Shown: positions 18,283 through 26,375, numbered from the stretch's first letter. The stretch is 64,000 bases of DNA from Streptacidiphilus jeojiense (GCF_000719095.1 NZ_JOEH01000002.1:1-64000), one strand, 5' to 3'. Numbers and translations are program-made. Notes: generated by a model from the sequence alone, not told the origin.

Positions 18283-19101
18283 GTGCGGATCTGGGTCAAC
18301 GGCGCGCTGCGCGAGTCCACCGAGGCCATCGTGTCGGTCCTCGACCACGGCATGACCGTCGGCGACGGCGTCTTCGAGACCGTGAAGGCCGTCGACGGCA
18401 CGCCCTTCGCGCTCGGACGCCACCTGGACCGGCTGGAGCGCTCGGCCCGCGGCCTCGGCCTGCCCGCGCCGGAGCGCGAGCTGGTCCAACGCGCCTGCGC
18501 GGAGGTGCTGGCCGCCAACCCGGCCAAGCTCGGCCGGCTGCGGATCACCTACACCGGCGGCCTCGGCCCGCTCGGCTCCGACCGCGGCGACAGCGGCCCC
18601 AGCCTGATCGTCGCCCTCGGCGAGGTGGCCCACCGCGCGGACACCGCCGCGGTGGTCACCGTCCCCTGGACCCGCAACGAGCACAGCGCCGTGGCCGGGC
18701 TGAAGACCACCTCCTATGCGGAGAACGTGGTCGCCCTGGCCCGCGCGCACCAGTACGGCGCCTCGGAGGCGATCTTCGGCAACACCGCCGGCCGGCTCTG
18801 CGAGGGCACCGGGTCCAATGTCTTCGTCGTCCTGGACGGGCGGATCCTCACCCCGCCGCTCACCTCCGGCTGCCTGGCCGGGGTCACCCGGGCGCTGGCC
18901 CTGCAGTGGCTCGACGCCGAGGAGGCAGACCTCCCGCTGAGCGTGCTGGAGGAGGCCGACGAGGTCTTCCTCACCGGCACCCTGCGCGACATCCAGGGCG
19001 TGTCCCGGGTCGACGACCGCGATCTGCCCGCCCCCGGTCCGGTCACCGCCAAGGCCGTCGCCGTCTTCGCCGAGCGCGCCGCCGCCGATCTGGAGCCGTG
19101 A
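18283..19101 (+). CDS. pabC: 4-amino-4-deoxychorismate lyase, PLP-dependent fold IV
   Basis: Splits aminodeoxychorismate into p-aminobenzoate and pyruvate. 272 residues from the GTG at 18283, chosen because GGGAG lies about 8 bases before and the family starts with xIWVNG; a GTG 30 bases upstream is possible. Lys141 in GLKTTSY is the PLP lysine and E-A-I-F-G-N-T/GTGSNVF are the fold IV phosphate-binding parts. Branched-chain and D-amino acid aminotransferases share the fold, but the position 57 bases after pabB supports PabC. Confidence 0.88.
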   Translation: MRIWVNGALRESTEAIVSVLDHGMTVGDGVFETVKAVDGTPFALGRHLDRLERSARGLGLPAPERELVQRACAEVLAANPAKLGRLRITYTGGLGPLGSDRGDSGPSLIVALGEVAHRADTAAVVTVPWTRNEHSAVAGLKTTSYAENVVALARAHQYGASEAIFGNTAGRLCEGTGSNVFVVLDGRILTPPLTSGCLAGVTRALALQWLDAEEADLPLSVLEEADEVFLTGTLRDIQGVSRVDDRDLPAPGPVTAKAVAVFAERAAADLEP

Positions 19102-19103
19102 GG

Positions 19104-19952
19104 ATGACCACCACGCTCCGGCCGCTGGGACCCGAGCGCAGCAGGCCCGACGGCGGCCGGGAGCGGACCTTCGAGGTCCGCGTCAACGGCCGGACCGTCG
19201 GCGGTCTGACCGCCCTGGTCTCCGGCCGGCCCGGCCCCCGGGTCGGCTCCGTCCGGGGGCTGACCATCGATCAGCCGGACCGCCGTCGCGGCCGCGGCAC
19301 CGTCGCGGTGCTCGCCGCGGAGGAGGTGCTGCGCTCCTGGGACTGCGTCCGGGTCGACATCGCCGTGCCGGACGGACCGGACGAGCAGGCCGCGCTGGGC
19401 CTGGCCGGCACCCTCGGCTACACCCTGCGCGGCCTCAACATGCGCAAGGCGCTGTCGGCCGAGGCACCGGACCTGCCCGAGGGGAGCCGGGGCCGCCCGA
19501 TGTCCGAGGACGAGTTCGGGTCCTGGCTGGCCCAGGAGTCGGAGGGCTACGTGGCGGGGCAGATCGCCGCCGGGATGACGCCGGAGCAGGCCAGGGCCAG
19601 GTGGCAGGCGGAGCACACCGCGGTGCTGCCGGACGGGCTGGCCACCCCGGGCGCGGTGGTCCGCCGGCTGGAGGCCGGGGGAGTGCCGGTGGGCGCGGTC
19701 TGGGTCGGCACCGCGATCCCCGAGGCGTCCCCGGACGAGCCGCCGGCCTGGGTGTTCATGGTGGCCGTCGACGAGCCCCACCGGGGGCGGGGCCACGGGC
19801 GTTCGCTGATGCTGCTGGCCGAACGCGAGTGTGTGGCCCGCGGTGTGCGGGAGCTGGGGTTGCACGTGTTCGCGGCGAACACACCGGCGGTGTCGCTGTA
19901 CCGCTCGCTGGGGTACCGGACCTACCGGAGCCTGTTGCACAAGCAGCTGTAG
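19104..19952 (+). CDS. GNAT acetyltransferase with two tandem GNAT-like halves
   Basis: 282 residues; the start is 2 bases after the pabC stop, so the genes are likely co-transcribed. The first half (about 10-115) carries a GNAT-like R-R-R-G-R-G-T loop (DRRRGRGTVAV), the second half (about 120-282) a clearer one, HRGRGHGRSLM, with the closing N-T-P-A-V-S-L-Y-R-S-L-G-Y. Tandem GNATs often have one active and one structural half. The substrate is unknown; a link with folate is only suggested by position. Confidence 0.82.
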   Translation: MTTTLRPLGPERSRPDGGRERTFEVRVNGRTVGGLTALVSGRPGPRVGSVRGLTIDQPDRRRGRGTVAVLAAEEVLRSWDCVRVDIAVPDGPDEQAALGLAGTLGYTLRGLNMRKALSAEAPDLPEGSRGRPMSEDEFGSWLAQESEGYVAGQIAAGMTPEQARARWQAEHTAVLPDGLATPGAVVRRLEAGGVPVGAVWVGTAIPEASPDEPPAWVFMVAVDEPHRGRGHGRSLMLLAERECVARGVRELGLHVFAANTPAVSLYRSLGYRTYRSLLHKQL

Positions 19953-19981
19953 GTTCTCCGGGTGCGGACCGTAGATGGTCG

Positions 19982-20071
19982 GTCGCGCAGTTCCCCGCGC
20001 CCCTGGGTAGGTGCAACTCGCTCTCTGCGGTTCAGTTGCAGCCCCCCAAGGGGCGCGGGGAACTGCGCGAC
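19982..20071. repeat. nested palindromic element, copy 2
   Basis: Perfect 23-bp outer arms (19982-20004 and 20049-20071) with the same CAGTTCCCCGCGCCCC core as the other copies; inner TGCAACT / AGTTGCA hairpin. It lies between two convergent genes. Confidence 0.92.
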
Positions 20072-20105
20072 AAGCCAGGCACACGCCGCACCCGGGAGCC
20101 GCACC

Positions 20106-20603
20106 CTAGGGCGCGCCCAGAAGCTCCATGATCCGCTCCCGCAGCCCCCGCTGGGACTTCCCGCCGTCGAGCCGCTTCCCGGCCACCACATAGGTGGGCG
20201 TCCCGGTCACGCCGATGGCCTTGCCCTCGGCCTGGTCCGCGTCGACCGCCAGCATGTGCCGGCCGTCGATCAGCGCGGTGTCCAACTCCTCGGCGTCCAG
20301 CCCCAGCTCCCGGGCGACCTCGACCAGCAGGTCCTCCCCGCGCCGCGCCAGCTCGTCCACCCTGGCCAGCACCGCCTCGACATAGGGCCAGCCCCGGCCC
20401 TGGACGAAGGCCTCCTCGGCCGCCTGCGCCGCTGCGAAGGCGTGCTTGTGCTTGTCCAGCGGGAAGTGCCGCAGCACCACCTCCAGCCGGTCGCCGTAGG
20501 CCTCCCGCAGTGCGCGCACGTCGTCCAGCGCCGCGGCGCAGTCCGGGCACTGCAATTCGCACCAGTACTCGACCTGGAGGTAGGAACTTTCGCTCATGGT
20601 CAT
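20106..20603 (-). CDS. DsbA-family thioredoxin-fold protein (FrnE-like)
   Basis: 165 residues. The redox motif C-P-D-C is at 19-22, with a further Cys at 15. A helical insert follows (about 60-125) and the cis-Pro loop is in VTGTPTYVV (about 139-147), then the closing helix. No signal peptide, so it acts in the cytoplasm, probably as thiol oxidoreductase. The reading frame is open far upstream but a GGGAG next to two close ATGs (20603 and 20597) fixes the start; 20597 has the better spacing. It is divergent from the membrane protein gene at 20673. Confidence 0.82.
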   Translation of the reverse strand: MTMSESSYLQVEYWCELQCPDCAAALDDVRALREAYGDRLEVVLRHFPLDKHKHAFAAAQAAEEAFVQGRGWPYVEAVLARVDELARRGEDLLVEVARELGLDAEELDTALIDGRHMLAVDADQAEGKAIGVTGTPTYVVAGKRLDGGKSQRGLRERIMELLGAP

Positions 20604-20672
20604 CAGTCTCCCATTACGGGCAGGATGGAGATGTCGGACCACCAGTCGGACCAAGCAGGAGGAGACAGGACG

Positions 20673-21134
20673 ATGACCGCGATCGTGTGCATGGGACTGT
20701 CCGCGGCGGGGGTGGTGATCGCCCTGCTGGCCGGCGCTCGCGGCCGGATCCGTTCCGCGTTCCGCTGGCTCGGCGTCGCCCTGGTGCCGGTCGGCCTCTA
20801 CCTCACCGGCCTGATCACCGTGTTCCGCCGGATCGGCAGCGCGCTGTCGAGCTGGGCCACCCACCTGGTGTTCGACCCCAAGGTCTGGACCGGCCTGGCG
20901 ATGCTCGGCGCAGCCGTCCTGCTGCTGCTCGCCACCGGCATCGGCCGCCGGTCCCGGCAGCGGGAGCAGGGGCAGGGGCAGGAGCCGGTCAAGGCGGCCA
21001 AGCAGCCCAAGGCGGCCCGGGGCGGCTCCTCCGTCCCCGCCGTCACTGCCAAGCCGGCCGGCCAGAAGTCCGCGGCCGACGATCTGAGCGACTTCTCCGA
21101 CGTCGAGGAGATCCTCAAGCGCCGCGGGATCTGA
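20673..21134 (+). CDS. small three-helix membrane protein, function unknown
   Basis: 153 residues. AGGAGGAG before the ATG at 20673 decides the start. Hydrophobic helices lie at about 3-20, 32-50 and 72-91, followed by a polar tail of 60 residues (Gln/Gly/Lys/Ala-rich) that ends with DDLSDFSDVEEILKRRGI, an acidic-then-basic segment that looks like a short binding motif. No family recognised. It is one gene away from ssgB; its 3' end overlaps the convergent CGNR gene by 20 bases. Confidence 0.7.
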   Translation: MTAIVCMGLSAAGVVIALLAGARGRIRSAFRWLGVALVPVGLYLTGLITVFRRIGSALSSWATHLVFDPKVWTGLAMLGAAVLLLLATGIGRRSRQREQGQGQEPVKAAKQPKAARGGSSVPAVTAKPAGQKSAADDLSDFSDVEEILKRRGI

Positions 21135-21738
21135 CCCCGTCCGCACCGGACGCCTCGGCCGCCCCCACCATCGCGTCCGGCGACTCCGCCGCGGTCCGCT
21201 GTCGGGCCCGGTAGGCGGCCACGTGCAGCCGGTTCCCGCAGGTGCGGCTGTCGCAGTAGCGGCGCGAGCGGTTCCGCGACAGGTCGACGAAGACCCGCGC
21301 GCAGTCCGGCGCCTCGCAGCGGCGCAGCCGCTCCCGCTCGCCGGCCACCACGATGAAGGCCAGCGCCATGCCGGCCTCCACCGCCAGGTGGTCGGCCAGG
21401 GCCGCGCAGGGCGCGAAGAAGTGCATGTGCCAGTCGTGGCCGTCGTGGTCGGTCAGCCTGGGCGTGGACCCGGCCCTGGCCACCATCGCGTTCACCAGTT
21501 CGGCCGCCGCGCGGGTGGAGTCGGCCAGGAACACCTGGCGGATCTGTCCGCGGACCCGGCGCACCGCCGCCAGGTCCTCCGTCCCCAGCGTGCCGACCTC
21601 GCTGATCTCGTGCCGGACCACGAAGCCGCGCAGCGCGGCCAGGTCGGGCAGCCCCTCCTGTCCGCAGGCGTCCGGGTCGGTGTTCAGCAGGTCGACCAGC
21701 ACATCGAGGGCGCACTGCGTGTCGTGGGTGATCAGCAC
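21115..21738 (-). CDS. CGNR zinc-finger (ABATE-type) putative transcription regulator
   Basis: 207 residues from the GTG at 21738, chosen because GGGAG lies about 7 bases upstream. The N-terminal 120 residues resemble the stress-induced ABATE domain; near the C-terminus CEAPDCARVFVD is followed by RRYCDSRTCGNRLH, giving the four Cys and the CGNR signature of this family of DNA-binding regulators. The frame is open further upstream with several ATGs, but these lack ribosome sites. Target genes unknown. The last 20 bases overlap the convergent membrane protein gene. Confidence 0.82.
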   Translation of the reverse strand: MLITHDTQCALDVLVDLLNTDPDACGQEGLPDLAALRGFVVRHEISEVGTLGTEDLAAVRRVRGQIRQVFLADSTRAAAELVNAMVARAGSTPRLTDHDGHDWHMHFFAPCAALADHLAVEAGMALAFIVVAGERERLRRCEAPDCARVFVDLSRNRSRRYCDSRTCGNRLHVAAYRARQRTAAESPDAMVGAAEASGADGVRSRGA

Positions 21739-21963
21739 GGCGGCACTCCCTGGGGTCTCCGGGCGGGTTGGCGGCGACTCTACCGCTGCCGCCTGGGACC
21801 GCGCTGGCCGCGACATGCGGAAGTCGCCGCGGCCCGGGTGGGGGTCCGCGGCGACTTCTTTCCAGCTTTGGGAGCACTTGGTGCAGGTGGAGCGGCTGGT
21901 GCTGGTGGCGCGTTCCGTGCCCCCGAGTAGCACGGCTGCGCACGGTAGAAGGAATGAAGCGGT

Positions 21964-22377
21964 TCAGTTCTCCGCAAGGATGTGGGAGAGCTCTCGGTCG
22001 AGATCGAAATGGCGGTGCTCGGTGCCCGGGGGCACCGCGGCATCGGTTCGCTTGAGGAAGGACTCCAGCGCGCGCGCCGGGGCTTCCAACAGGGCTTCTC
22101 CTTCCGGAGAGCTCAGGGCGATGCAGACGACTCCTTGTCCGTGGCTGCGGGAGGGCCAGACACGGACGTCACCGGTCCCGGTAGGCCGGTGCAGCCCCTC
22201 CGCAAGGAGGTCGCGGGCGAACACCCAGTCGACGGTTTCGTCGGCGCCCGTGTGGAAGGTGGCGTGCACGGCATAGGGGTCGGCGGTGTCGTAGCGCAGG
22301 CCCGCGGGGACGGGCAGTGATGACTCGCTCGACACGATGAGGCGCAGGTGCAGCTCGCAGCTGACCGTGGTGTTCAT
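21964..22377 (-). CDS. ssgB: sporulation and septum-site protein SsgB
   Basis: 137 residues, the usual SsgB length, starting MNTTVSCELHLRL and containing VWPSRSHGQGVVC and EGEALLEAPARALESFLKRT, near-identical to Streptomyces SsgB as I recall it. SsgB is recruited by SsgA and in turn recruits and tethers FtsZ at future sporulation septa in aerial hyphae. The frame is open upstream but the conserved start is the ATG at 22377. Residue 128 is Arg, where I recall Gln or Thr in most Streptomyces. A stress-sigma type promoter lies about 60 bases upstream. It marks the host as a sporulating mycelial actinomycete. Confidence 0.97.
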   Translation of the reverse strand: MNTTVSCELHLRLIVSSESSLPVPAGLRYDTADPYAVHATFHTGADETVDWVFARDLLAEGLHRPTGTGDVRVWPSRSHGQGVVCIALSSPEGEALLEAPARALESFLKRTDAAVPPGTEHRHFDLDRELSHILAEN

Positions 22378-22434
22378 AAGCGCCAGGGCCTTTCGCTCAG
22401 TGTGCGCTCGGGGATCGCACGTCGGCGAACGGAC

Positions 22435-22461
22435 CATCCCACCTGTGCGACCGGTGTAAAC
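22435..22461 (-). promoter_or_regulatory. SigB/SigH-type promoter of ssgB
   Basis: Minus strand GTTTAC (22456-22461), 15-base spacer, GGGATG (22435-22440), close to the GTTT-N14-16-GGGTAT consensus of SigB-like stress sigma factors. ssgB of S. coelicolor is reported to depend on SigH, which fits. Confidence 0.65.
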
Positions 22462-22682
22462 CCGTCTGTCCCGATTAGTACGTTCCTGGTACCCCTTCCG
22501 GCTCAGCAGTCACGCCCGTCACGGGCGTTCCGCCAGCCTGCGGCAGAGCTGCCCGGCGGCGACAGCGCAGGGGCGAGATCCAGTCACCCGGGGGCCGGTC
22601 CGCCGTCCCGGGGCAGGTCAGGAGCACCCGGCCCGATGCGGTAGTGTTTTCCCTGCACCGCCCGGAACGGGCCGGATGCGAG

Positions 22683-22754
22683 GCGCGATTAGCTCAGTGG
22701 GAGAGCGCTCCGTTCACACCGGAGAGGTCGCTGGTTCGAACCCAGCATTGCGCA
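22683..22754 (+). tRNA. tRNA-Val (anticodon CAC), copy 1
   Basis: 72 bases. Acceptor GCGCGAT pairs with ATTGCGC (one G-U), discriminator A. Anticodon arm CTCCG-TTCACAC-CGGAG gives CAC. T arm CTGGTTCGAACCCAG. CCA not encoded. Confidence 0.95.
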
Positions 22755-22758
22755 CCGA

Positions 22759-22801
22759 AGGCAGCGGCCCCGCAGATCAGCGATCTGCGGGGCCGCTGCC
22801 T
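22759..22801 (+). terminator. terminator of tRNA-Val copy 1
   Basis: Perfect 20-bp stem (22759-22778 with 22782-22801), 3-base loop, followed by TTT. Confidence 0.9.
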
Positions 22802-22820
22802 TTCCCGCGTTCTCCCGCGC

Positions 22821-23333
22821 TCAGAAGCGGATGTCGTCCCAGCGGGTGACCGCCGCGCCGGCCGCCGCCAGTTCCAGCTCCACCGCCGCCGAGATCTCCG
22901 CGGCCGGCTGCCCGTCCGGGTAGGTGGCGTGCGCGCCGCTGGCCAGCTCCACCGCGTGTCCACGGGCGATCGCCGCGAGCGAGGTGGCGCGGACGCAGTA
23001 GTCGCTCTGCAGGCCCGCGACGACCAGCGGCGATCCCGGCGGGAGCAGCCGGTCAAGACCGGTCCCGGCGAAGCTGTCGGTGCTGAGCTTGTCGATCACG
23101 TGCTCCTCGGGCAGCGGTTCGAACACCAGCTCCCAGCCGGGGGTGCCCGGCGCGTCCGGGTCGCCGACCTCCGGATCCCCGGTGTTGCGGACGTGGACGA
23201 TCACCGATCCGGCCCGGCGGGCCCGGTCGAGCAGTTCGGCGAGTGCCGCCCGGACCGCGCTCGCGTCGGGGACCGGCTCGGGCGGGAGCAGCATGTTGCG
23301 CTGGACGTCGATGAGCAGAAGTGCGGAGGTCAT
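22821..23333 (-). CDS. isochorismatase-like cysteine hydrolase
   Basis: 170 residues. The catalytic triad of the family is present: Asp9 (LLLIDVQ), Lys82 (IDKLSTDSF) and Cys113 (LQSDYCVRATS), with the usual cis-peptide before the Cys. Relatives act on isochorismate, nicotinamide, N-carbamoyl compounds or other small amides, so the substrate cannot be set. The gene lies on the minus strand between two identical tRNA-Val genes, apart from any amide pathway gene. Confidence 0.88.
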   Translation of the reverse strand: MTSALLLIDVQRNMLLPPEPVPDASAVRAALAELLDRARRAGSVIVHVRNTGDPEVGDPDAPGTPGWELVFEPLPEEHVIDKLSTDSFAGTGLDRLLPPGSPLVVAGLQSDYCVRATSLAAIARGHAVELASGAHATYPDGQPAAEISAAVELELAAAGAAVTRWDDIRF

Positions 23334-23438
23334 GACAGCAATTTAGCACTGGTGTTCGATGGTGGGCGACGGAAAAGGCATTTAGGACACCGGGAGACGT
23401 GATGCTAATGTTCACTCCGTCGCCACCACGGTGGGCAG

Positions 23439-23510
23439 GCGCGATTAGCTCAGTGGGAGAGCGCTCCGTTCACACCGGAGAGGTCGCTGGTTCGAACCCA
23501 GCATTGCGCA
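23439..23510 (+). tRNA. tRNA-Val (anticodon CAC), copy 2
   Basis: Identical to the tRNA at 22683 over all 72 bases and also in the two flanking bases before it. Anticodon loop TTCACAC. Confidence 0.95.
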
Positions 23511-23534
23511 CCGCGGTCTGACCGCACGAAAGTA

Positions 23535-23565
23535 CCGAAGGCCCCTCACGTCGAGGGGCCTTCGG
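23535..23565 (+). terminator. terminator of tRNA-Val copy 2
   Basis: Perfect 13-bp stem (23535-23547 with 23553-23565), 5-base loop, then CGTTT. Unrelated in sequence to the terminator of copy 1. Confidence 0.88.
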
Positions 23566-23594
23566 CGTTTCTGACCGAGGCTCAGCAGGTCCGG

Positions 23595-24323
23595 TCAGGC
23601 CGCCTGTTCCTCCACCCGGCGCCGCAGCGGCCAGGAGGTGTCCACCGCTTCGGGCGAGCCGCTGCGGTTGAACCACTGCTGCAGCCCCCGCGCCTGCGCC
23701 GCGTGCCAGACCGCCTGGCGCAGGTGCAGCTCTGCCGGGGTCAGCGCCGCCAGCCGCTCCTCGAACCGTGCGCCGATGGCCCGCACCAGCAGCATCGCCG
23801 CGGTGGCGTCGGCCGCCGCGTCGTGCGCCCCGTTCAGCACCACGCCGTAGTGCGCGCACAGGTCGCCCAGGGTGCGGCGGCCCTTGCGGTAGCGGTCCAG
23901 GTGCTTGTCCAGCACCCGGGGGTCCACCACCAGCAGCGGCGCGCTGGCCACGTAGTCGCCCAGCGAGGAACCCCGGTGCCGGCCCAACTCCCGGTCCAGC
24001 AGCGTGAGGTCGTAGGGGGCGTTCATGATCACCAGCGGCAGTCCGGCCCTGGCCGTCTCGGCCAGCGCCCGGGCGATCTCCTCCACCACCACCGGCGCCG
24101 GACGGCCGTGCTCCCGGGCCCAGCGGTCGGTCAGGCCGTGCACCGCGGTGGCACCCTCGGGGATCGGCACGCCCGGGTCGGCGGCCCAGTCCCGGCGCCG
24201 CACCGGGCCGCCGGCGGACTCCTGGACCACCAGCGCCGCCGTCACGATCCGGTCATGTTCCACGTCCACACCCGTGGTCTCGGTGTCAAAGGAAGCCAGC
24301 GGCCCCTCGTACCAGTCGGTCAT
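23595..24323 (-). CDS. DEDDh 3'-5' exonuclease (DNA polymerase III epsilon-like)
   Basis: 242 residues. Catalytic residues of the DEDDh class: Asp13 and Glu15 (FDTETTG), Asp105 (NAPYDLTLL), His167 (GAHDAAADA) and Asp172. The exonuclease domain covers 1-185; the remaining 55 residues form a short helical tail rather than a UvrC- or BRCT-like domain. It may be a stand-alone proofreading or RNA-processing nuclease; the polymerase partner is not encoded nearby. Confidence 0.9.
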   Translation of the reverse strand: MTDWYEGPLASFDTETTGVDVEHDRIVTAALVVQESAGGPVRRRDWAADPGVPIPEGATAVHGLTDRWAREHGRPAPVVVEEIARALAETARAGLPLVIMNAPYDLTLLDRELGRHRGSSLGDYVASAPLLVVDPRVLDKHLDRYRKGRRTLGDLCAHYGVVLNGAHDAAADATAAMLLVRAIGARFEERLAALTPAELHLRQAVWHAAQARGLQQWFNRSGSPEAVDTSWPLRRRVEEQAA

Positions 24324-24502
24324 GGCTTCCTCCCCCAGTGGTGGTGACAGTGAGGTGATACCCGGTCACCCTCGGCATTCAATCCCCCTGTGCCGAATTA
24401 CCGCAGTGAGCTGCGGATCCGTTTGACCCACCGTCAGGCCGGAGACAACAGACAGTGACGGCCCGTCCGGTCCGGGCGGCGGGCTGCCCAACGGGGAAGA
24501 CG

Positions 24503-25084
24503 ATGGCGCTGACACAACCCGAACCGGCCGACCCGCCGCTCGAATGGGGCGGGACCGGAACGGGACAACCGATGCGAGGTCAACTCGCGGTCACCTCCTG
24601 CATGGAGACCCTCCAGGTGGGCTATCTGCACGCGGTCGCGGCGGCGGCGGGATGCGCACTGTCCTCGCCGTTCCCCGACAACGGGATCGACTGGCACGTG
24701 AGCCACGGCAGTTCGCAACACACCGAGGACGACGAGGCCACCATCAAGGTCCAGCTCAAGTGCACCTACCAGATCCCGCCGAACCCGGCAGGACCGTGGT
24801 TCAGCTTCACCCTCGACAACGACCATCTGCGAAAACTCGCCCACGCACGGGTCGCCGTGCACAAGATCCTGGTCGTCATGCTGGTCCCCAGGGAGGTCGA
24901 CCAGTGGCTGCTGTCCGGCCCGGACCGGCTGGAGCTGCGCCACTGCTGCTACTGGGTCAACCTGGCAGGGCACCCGGTCACCGGAAAGCGCCGGACGAAT
25001 GTCCGGATTCCGACCGGCCAGGTCTTCGACGACCGCGCCCTCTGCGCCATCATGGCCCGTGTGGGAGCGGGAGAGCGTCCTTGA
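24503..25084 (+). CDS. DUF4365-like protein with a PD-(D/E)xK nuclease-like core
   Basis: 193 residues from the ATG at 24503 (GGGGAAG just upstream). It reads as helix with Glu35, then SPFPDNGIDWHV with Asp63, then IKVQLKCTY with Gln84-x-Lys86. This E...D...QxK order on a helix-strand-strand core is that of restriction-endonuclease-like folds, and matches the family I know as DUF4365, often tied to phage defence islands or mobile DNA. Here it lies in a core region beside thrS. The link to DUF4365 is from memory of the motif, and activity is not shown. The next gene starts 40 bases later on the same strand. Confidence 0.6.
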   Translation: MALTQPEPADPPLEWGGTGTGQPMRGQLAVTSCMETLQVGYLHAVAAAAGCALSSPFPDNGIDWHVSHGSSQHTEDDEATIKVQLKCTYQIPPNPAGPWFSFTLDNDHLRKLAHARVAVHKILVVMLVPREVDQWLLSGPDRLELRHCCYWVNLAGHPVTGKRRTNVRIPTGQVFDDRALCAIMARVGAGERP

Positions 25085-25124
25085 ACGAGGGCTCTGCGGT
25101 ATCGACCCCCGCGGGAGGGACAAC

Positions 25125-26375
25125 GTGACAGCGATGCGCCGCGAAACCCGACCAGAGGCACTGGACGCCGCCGGGCGCGACGCCGTCCGCGCAGGCGGTA
25201 CGCGCACCCCCGCGGACGCGGTCCACATCGACCCGGCCAGGGTCGACCCCGCGGTGCTCGGCACCCTGCTCGCCCGGCACGGCTGGACCCGCCGCGGCGG
25301 CGCCGAGGGGCGCTACACCCGCTGGACCCCGCCGGACGACCTGGAACCGGACACCAGCCTGCTGGTCCCCGCCGACCGCCGCTTCGACGACAGCGTCGAC
25401 CTGCTGGACGAGGCCATCGCGGCGCTCTCGCACTCGGGGGTCCCCTCCGCCCGGGCCATCCTCGCGGCGCTGCTGGTCCCCGGCGACGAGATCCACTGGC
25501 GCCGGGAGACCCCCGGCGTGGGCGGCGCCGTCAGCTGGGGCTCGGAGGAGGACCTGCACGACGGCGCCACCGCCATGCTCTCCGCCGCCGCCAAGGCCGG
25601 GCTGCTGCGCGCCGCCTACTTCGGGGCCCGGCTGGACGGCCGGGCGGCCGAGTTCCTGGACCGGATCCTGGTGGTCGCCCCCGGCACCGGCGCCGGGCTG
25701 CTCACCGCCTACGCGCCCGCCCCCGACGACCGCAACATCACCACCACCCTGGTCCGTGCGCTGGAGGCGACCCGGGACGCCATCGACCTGCAACGGGTCA
25801 GCGGCCGGACCGAGGCCTTCGACGACGGGGTGCGGCTCGGCGTCAGCCGCGAGCTGATCGCCTCGGTGGTGACGCTGGTCCGGGGCAGCGAGGGCATCGA
25901 GATCTCGCTGGACTGGGCCGCCTCGGTGGGCACCCCGCTGGGCTTCGCCAACCGGCGGCTGCACCTGGAGTTCAGCCCCGGCGACCTGCCCGCCCTGGAG
26001 GCCGCGGGCGAGCGACTGGAACACAGCGAACCGGCCGTCGAGGTGGAGCTGACCGGTGCGGTGATCCGGCTGAAACGGCCGGTCCCCGGCGGCGAGGGCC
26101 AGGCCAGGCTGGCGGTGCTGTCCGGCGCCGACGTGGACGAGGTGCGGGTCCGGCTGGGGGAGGACGACTACCGCACCGCGGTCGAGTCCCATCTGGCCGG
26201 CGTCCCGGTCCGGCTGCGCGGCCGGCTGGAGCGCAAGGGCGGCTTCCGCAAGCTCTCCGTCCCCAGCACCCTGGTGCCGCTGGAACTGGACGCCGCCGAG
26301 CGCGACCGGATGCTCAAGGCGCTGCGGCTGCGGGTCGGCGAGCCCGCGGCGCGGGAGGACAACGAGGGCGGGTGA
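25125..26375 (+). CDS. conserved-looking protein of unknown function, 416 residues
   Basis: GTG at 25125 with GGGAGGGA at 25113-25120 fixes the start. No signal peptide or membrane helix. The sequence is rich in Glu, Arg, Leu and Val and reads as a soluble alpha/beta protein: an N-terminal segment with HGWTRRGGAEGRYTRWTPP (about 48-66), a middle part with VRALEATRDAID, and a C-terminal part LAGVPVRLRGRLERKGGFRKLSVP that looks like an OB- or barrel-type domain with basic residues. I recognise no family. It lies 40 bases downstream of the DUF4365-like gene, so the two probably share a transcript, and 87 bases upstream of thrS. Confidence 0.65.
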   Translation: MTAMRRETRPEALDAAGRDAVRAGGTRTPADAVHIDPARVDPAVLGTLLARHGWTRRGGAEGRYTRWTPPDDLEPDTSLLVPADRRFDDSVDLLDEAIAALSHSGVPSARAILAALLVPGDEIHWRRETPGVGGAVSWGSEEDLHDGATAMLSAAAKAGLLRAAYFGARLDGRAAEFLDRILVVAPGTGAGLLTAYAPAPDDRNITTTLVRALEATRDAIDLQRVSGRTEAFDDGVRLGVSRELIASVVTLVRGSEGIEISLDWAASVGTPLGFANRRLHLEFSPGDLPALEAAGERLEHSEPAVEVELTGAVIRLKRPVPGGEGQARLAVLSGADVDEVRVRLGEDDYRTAVESHLAGVPVRLRGRLERKGGFRKLSVPSTLVPLELDAAERDRMLKALRLRVGEPAAREDNEGG

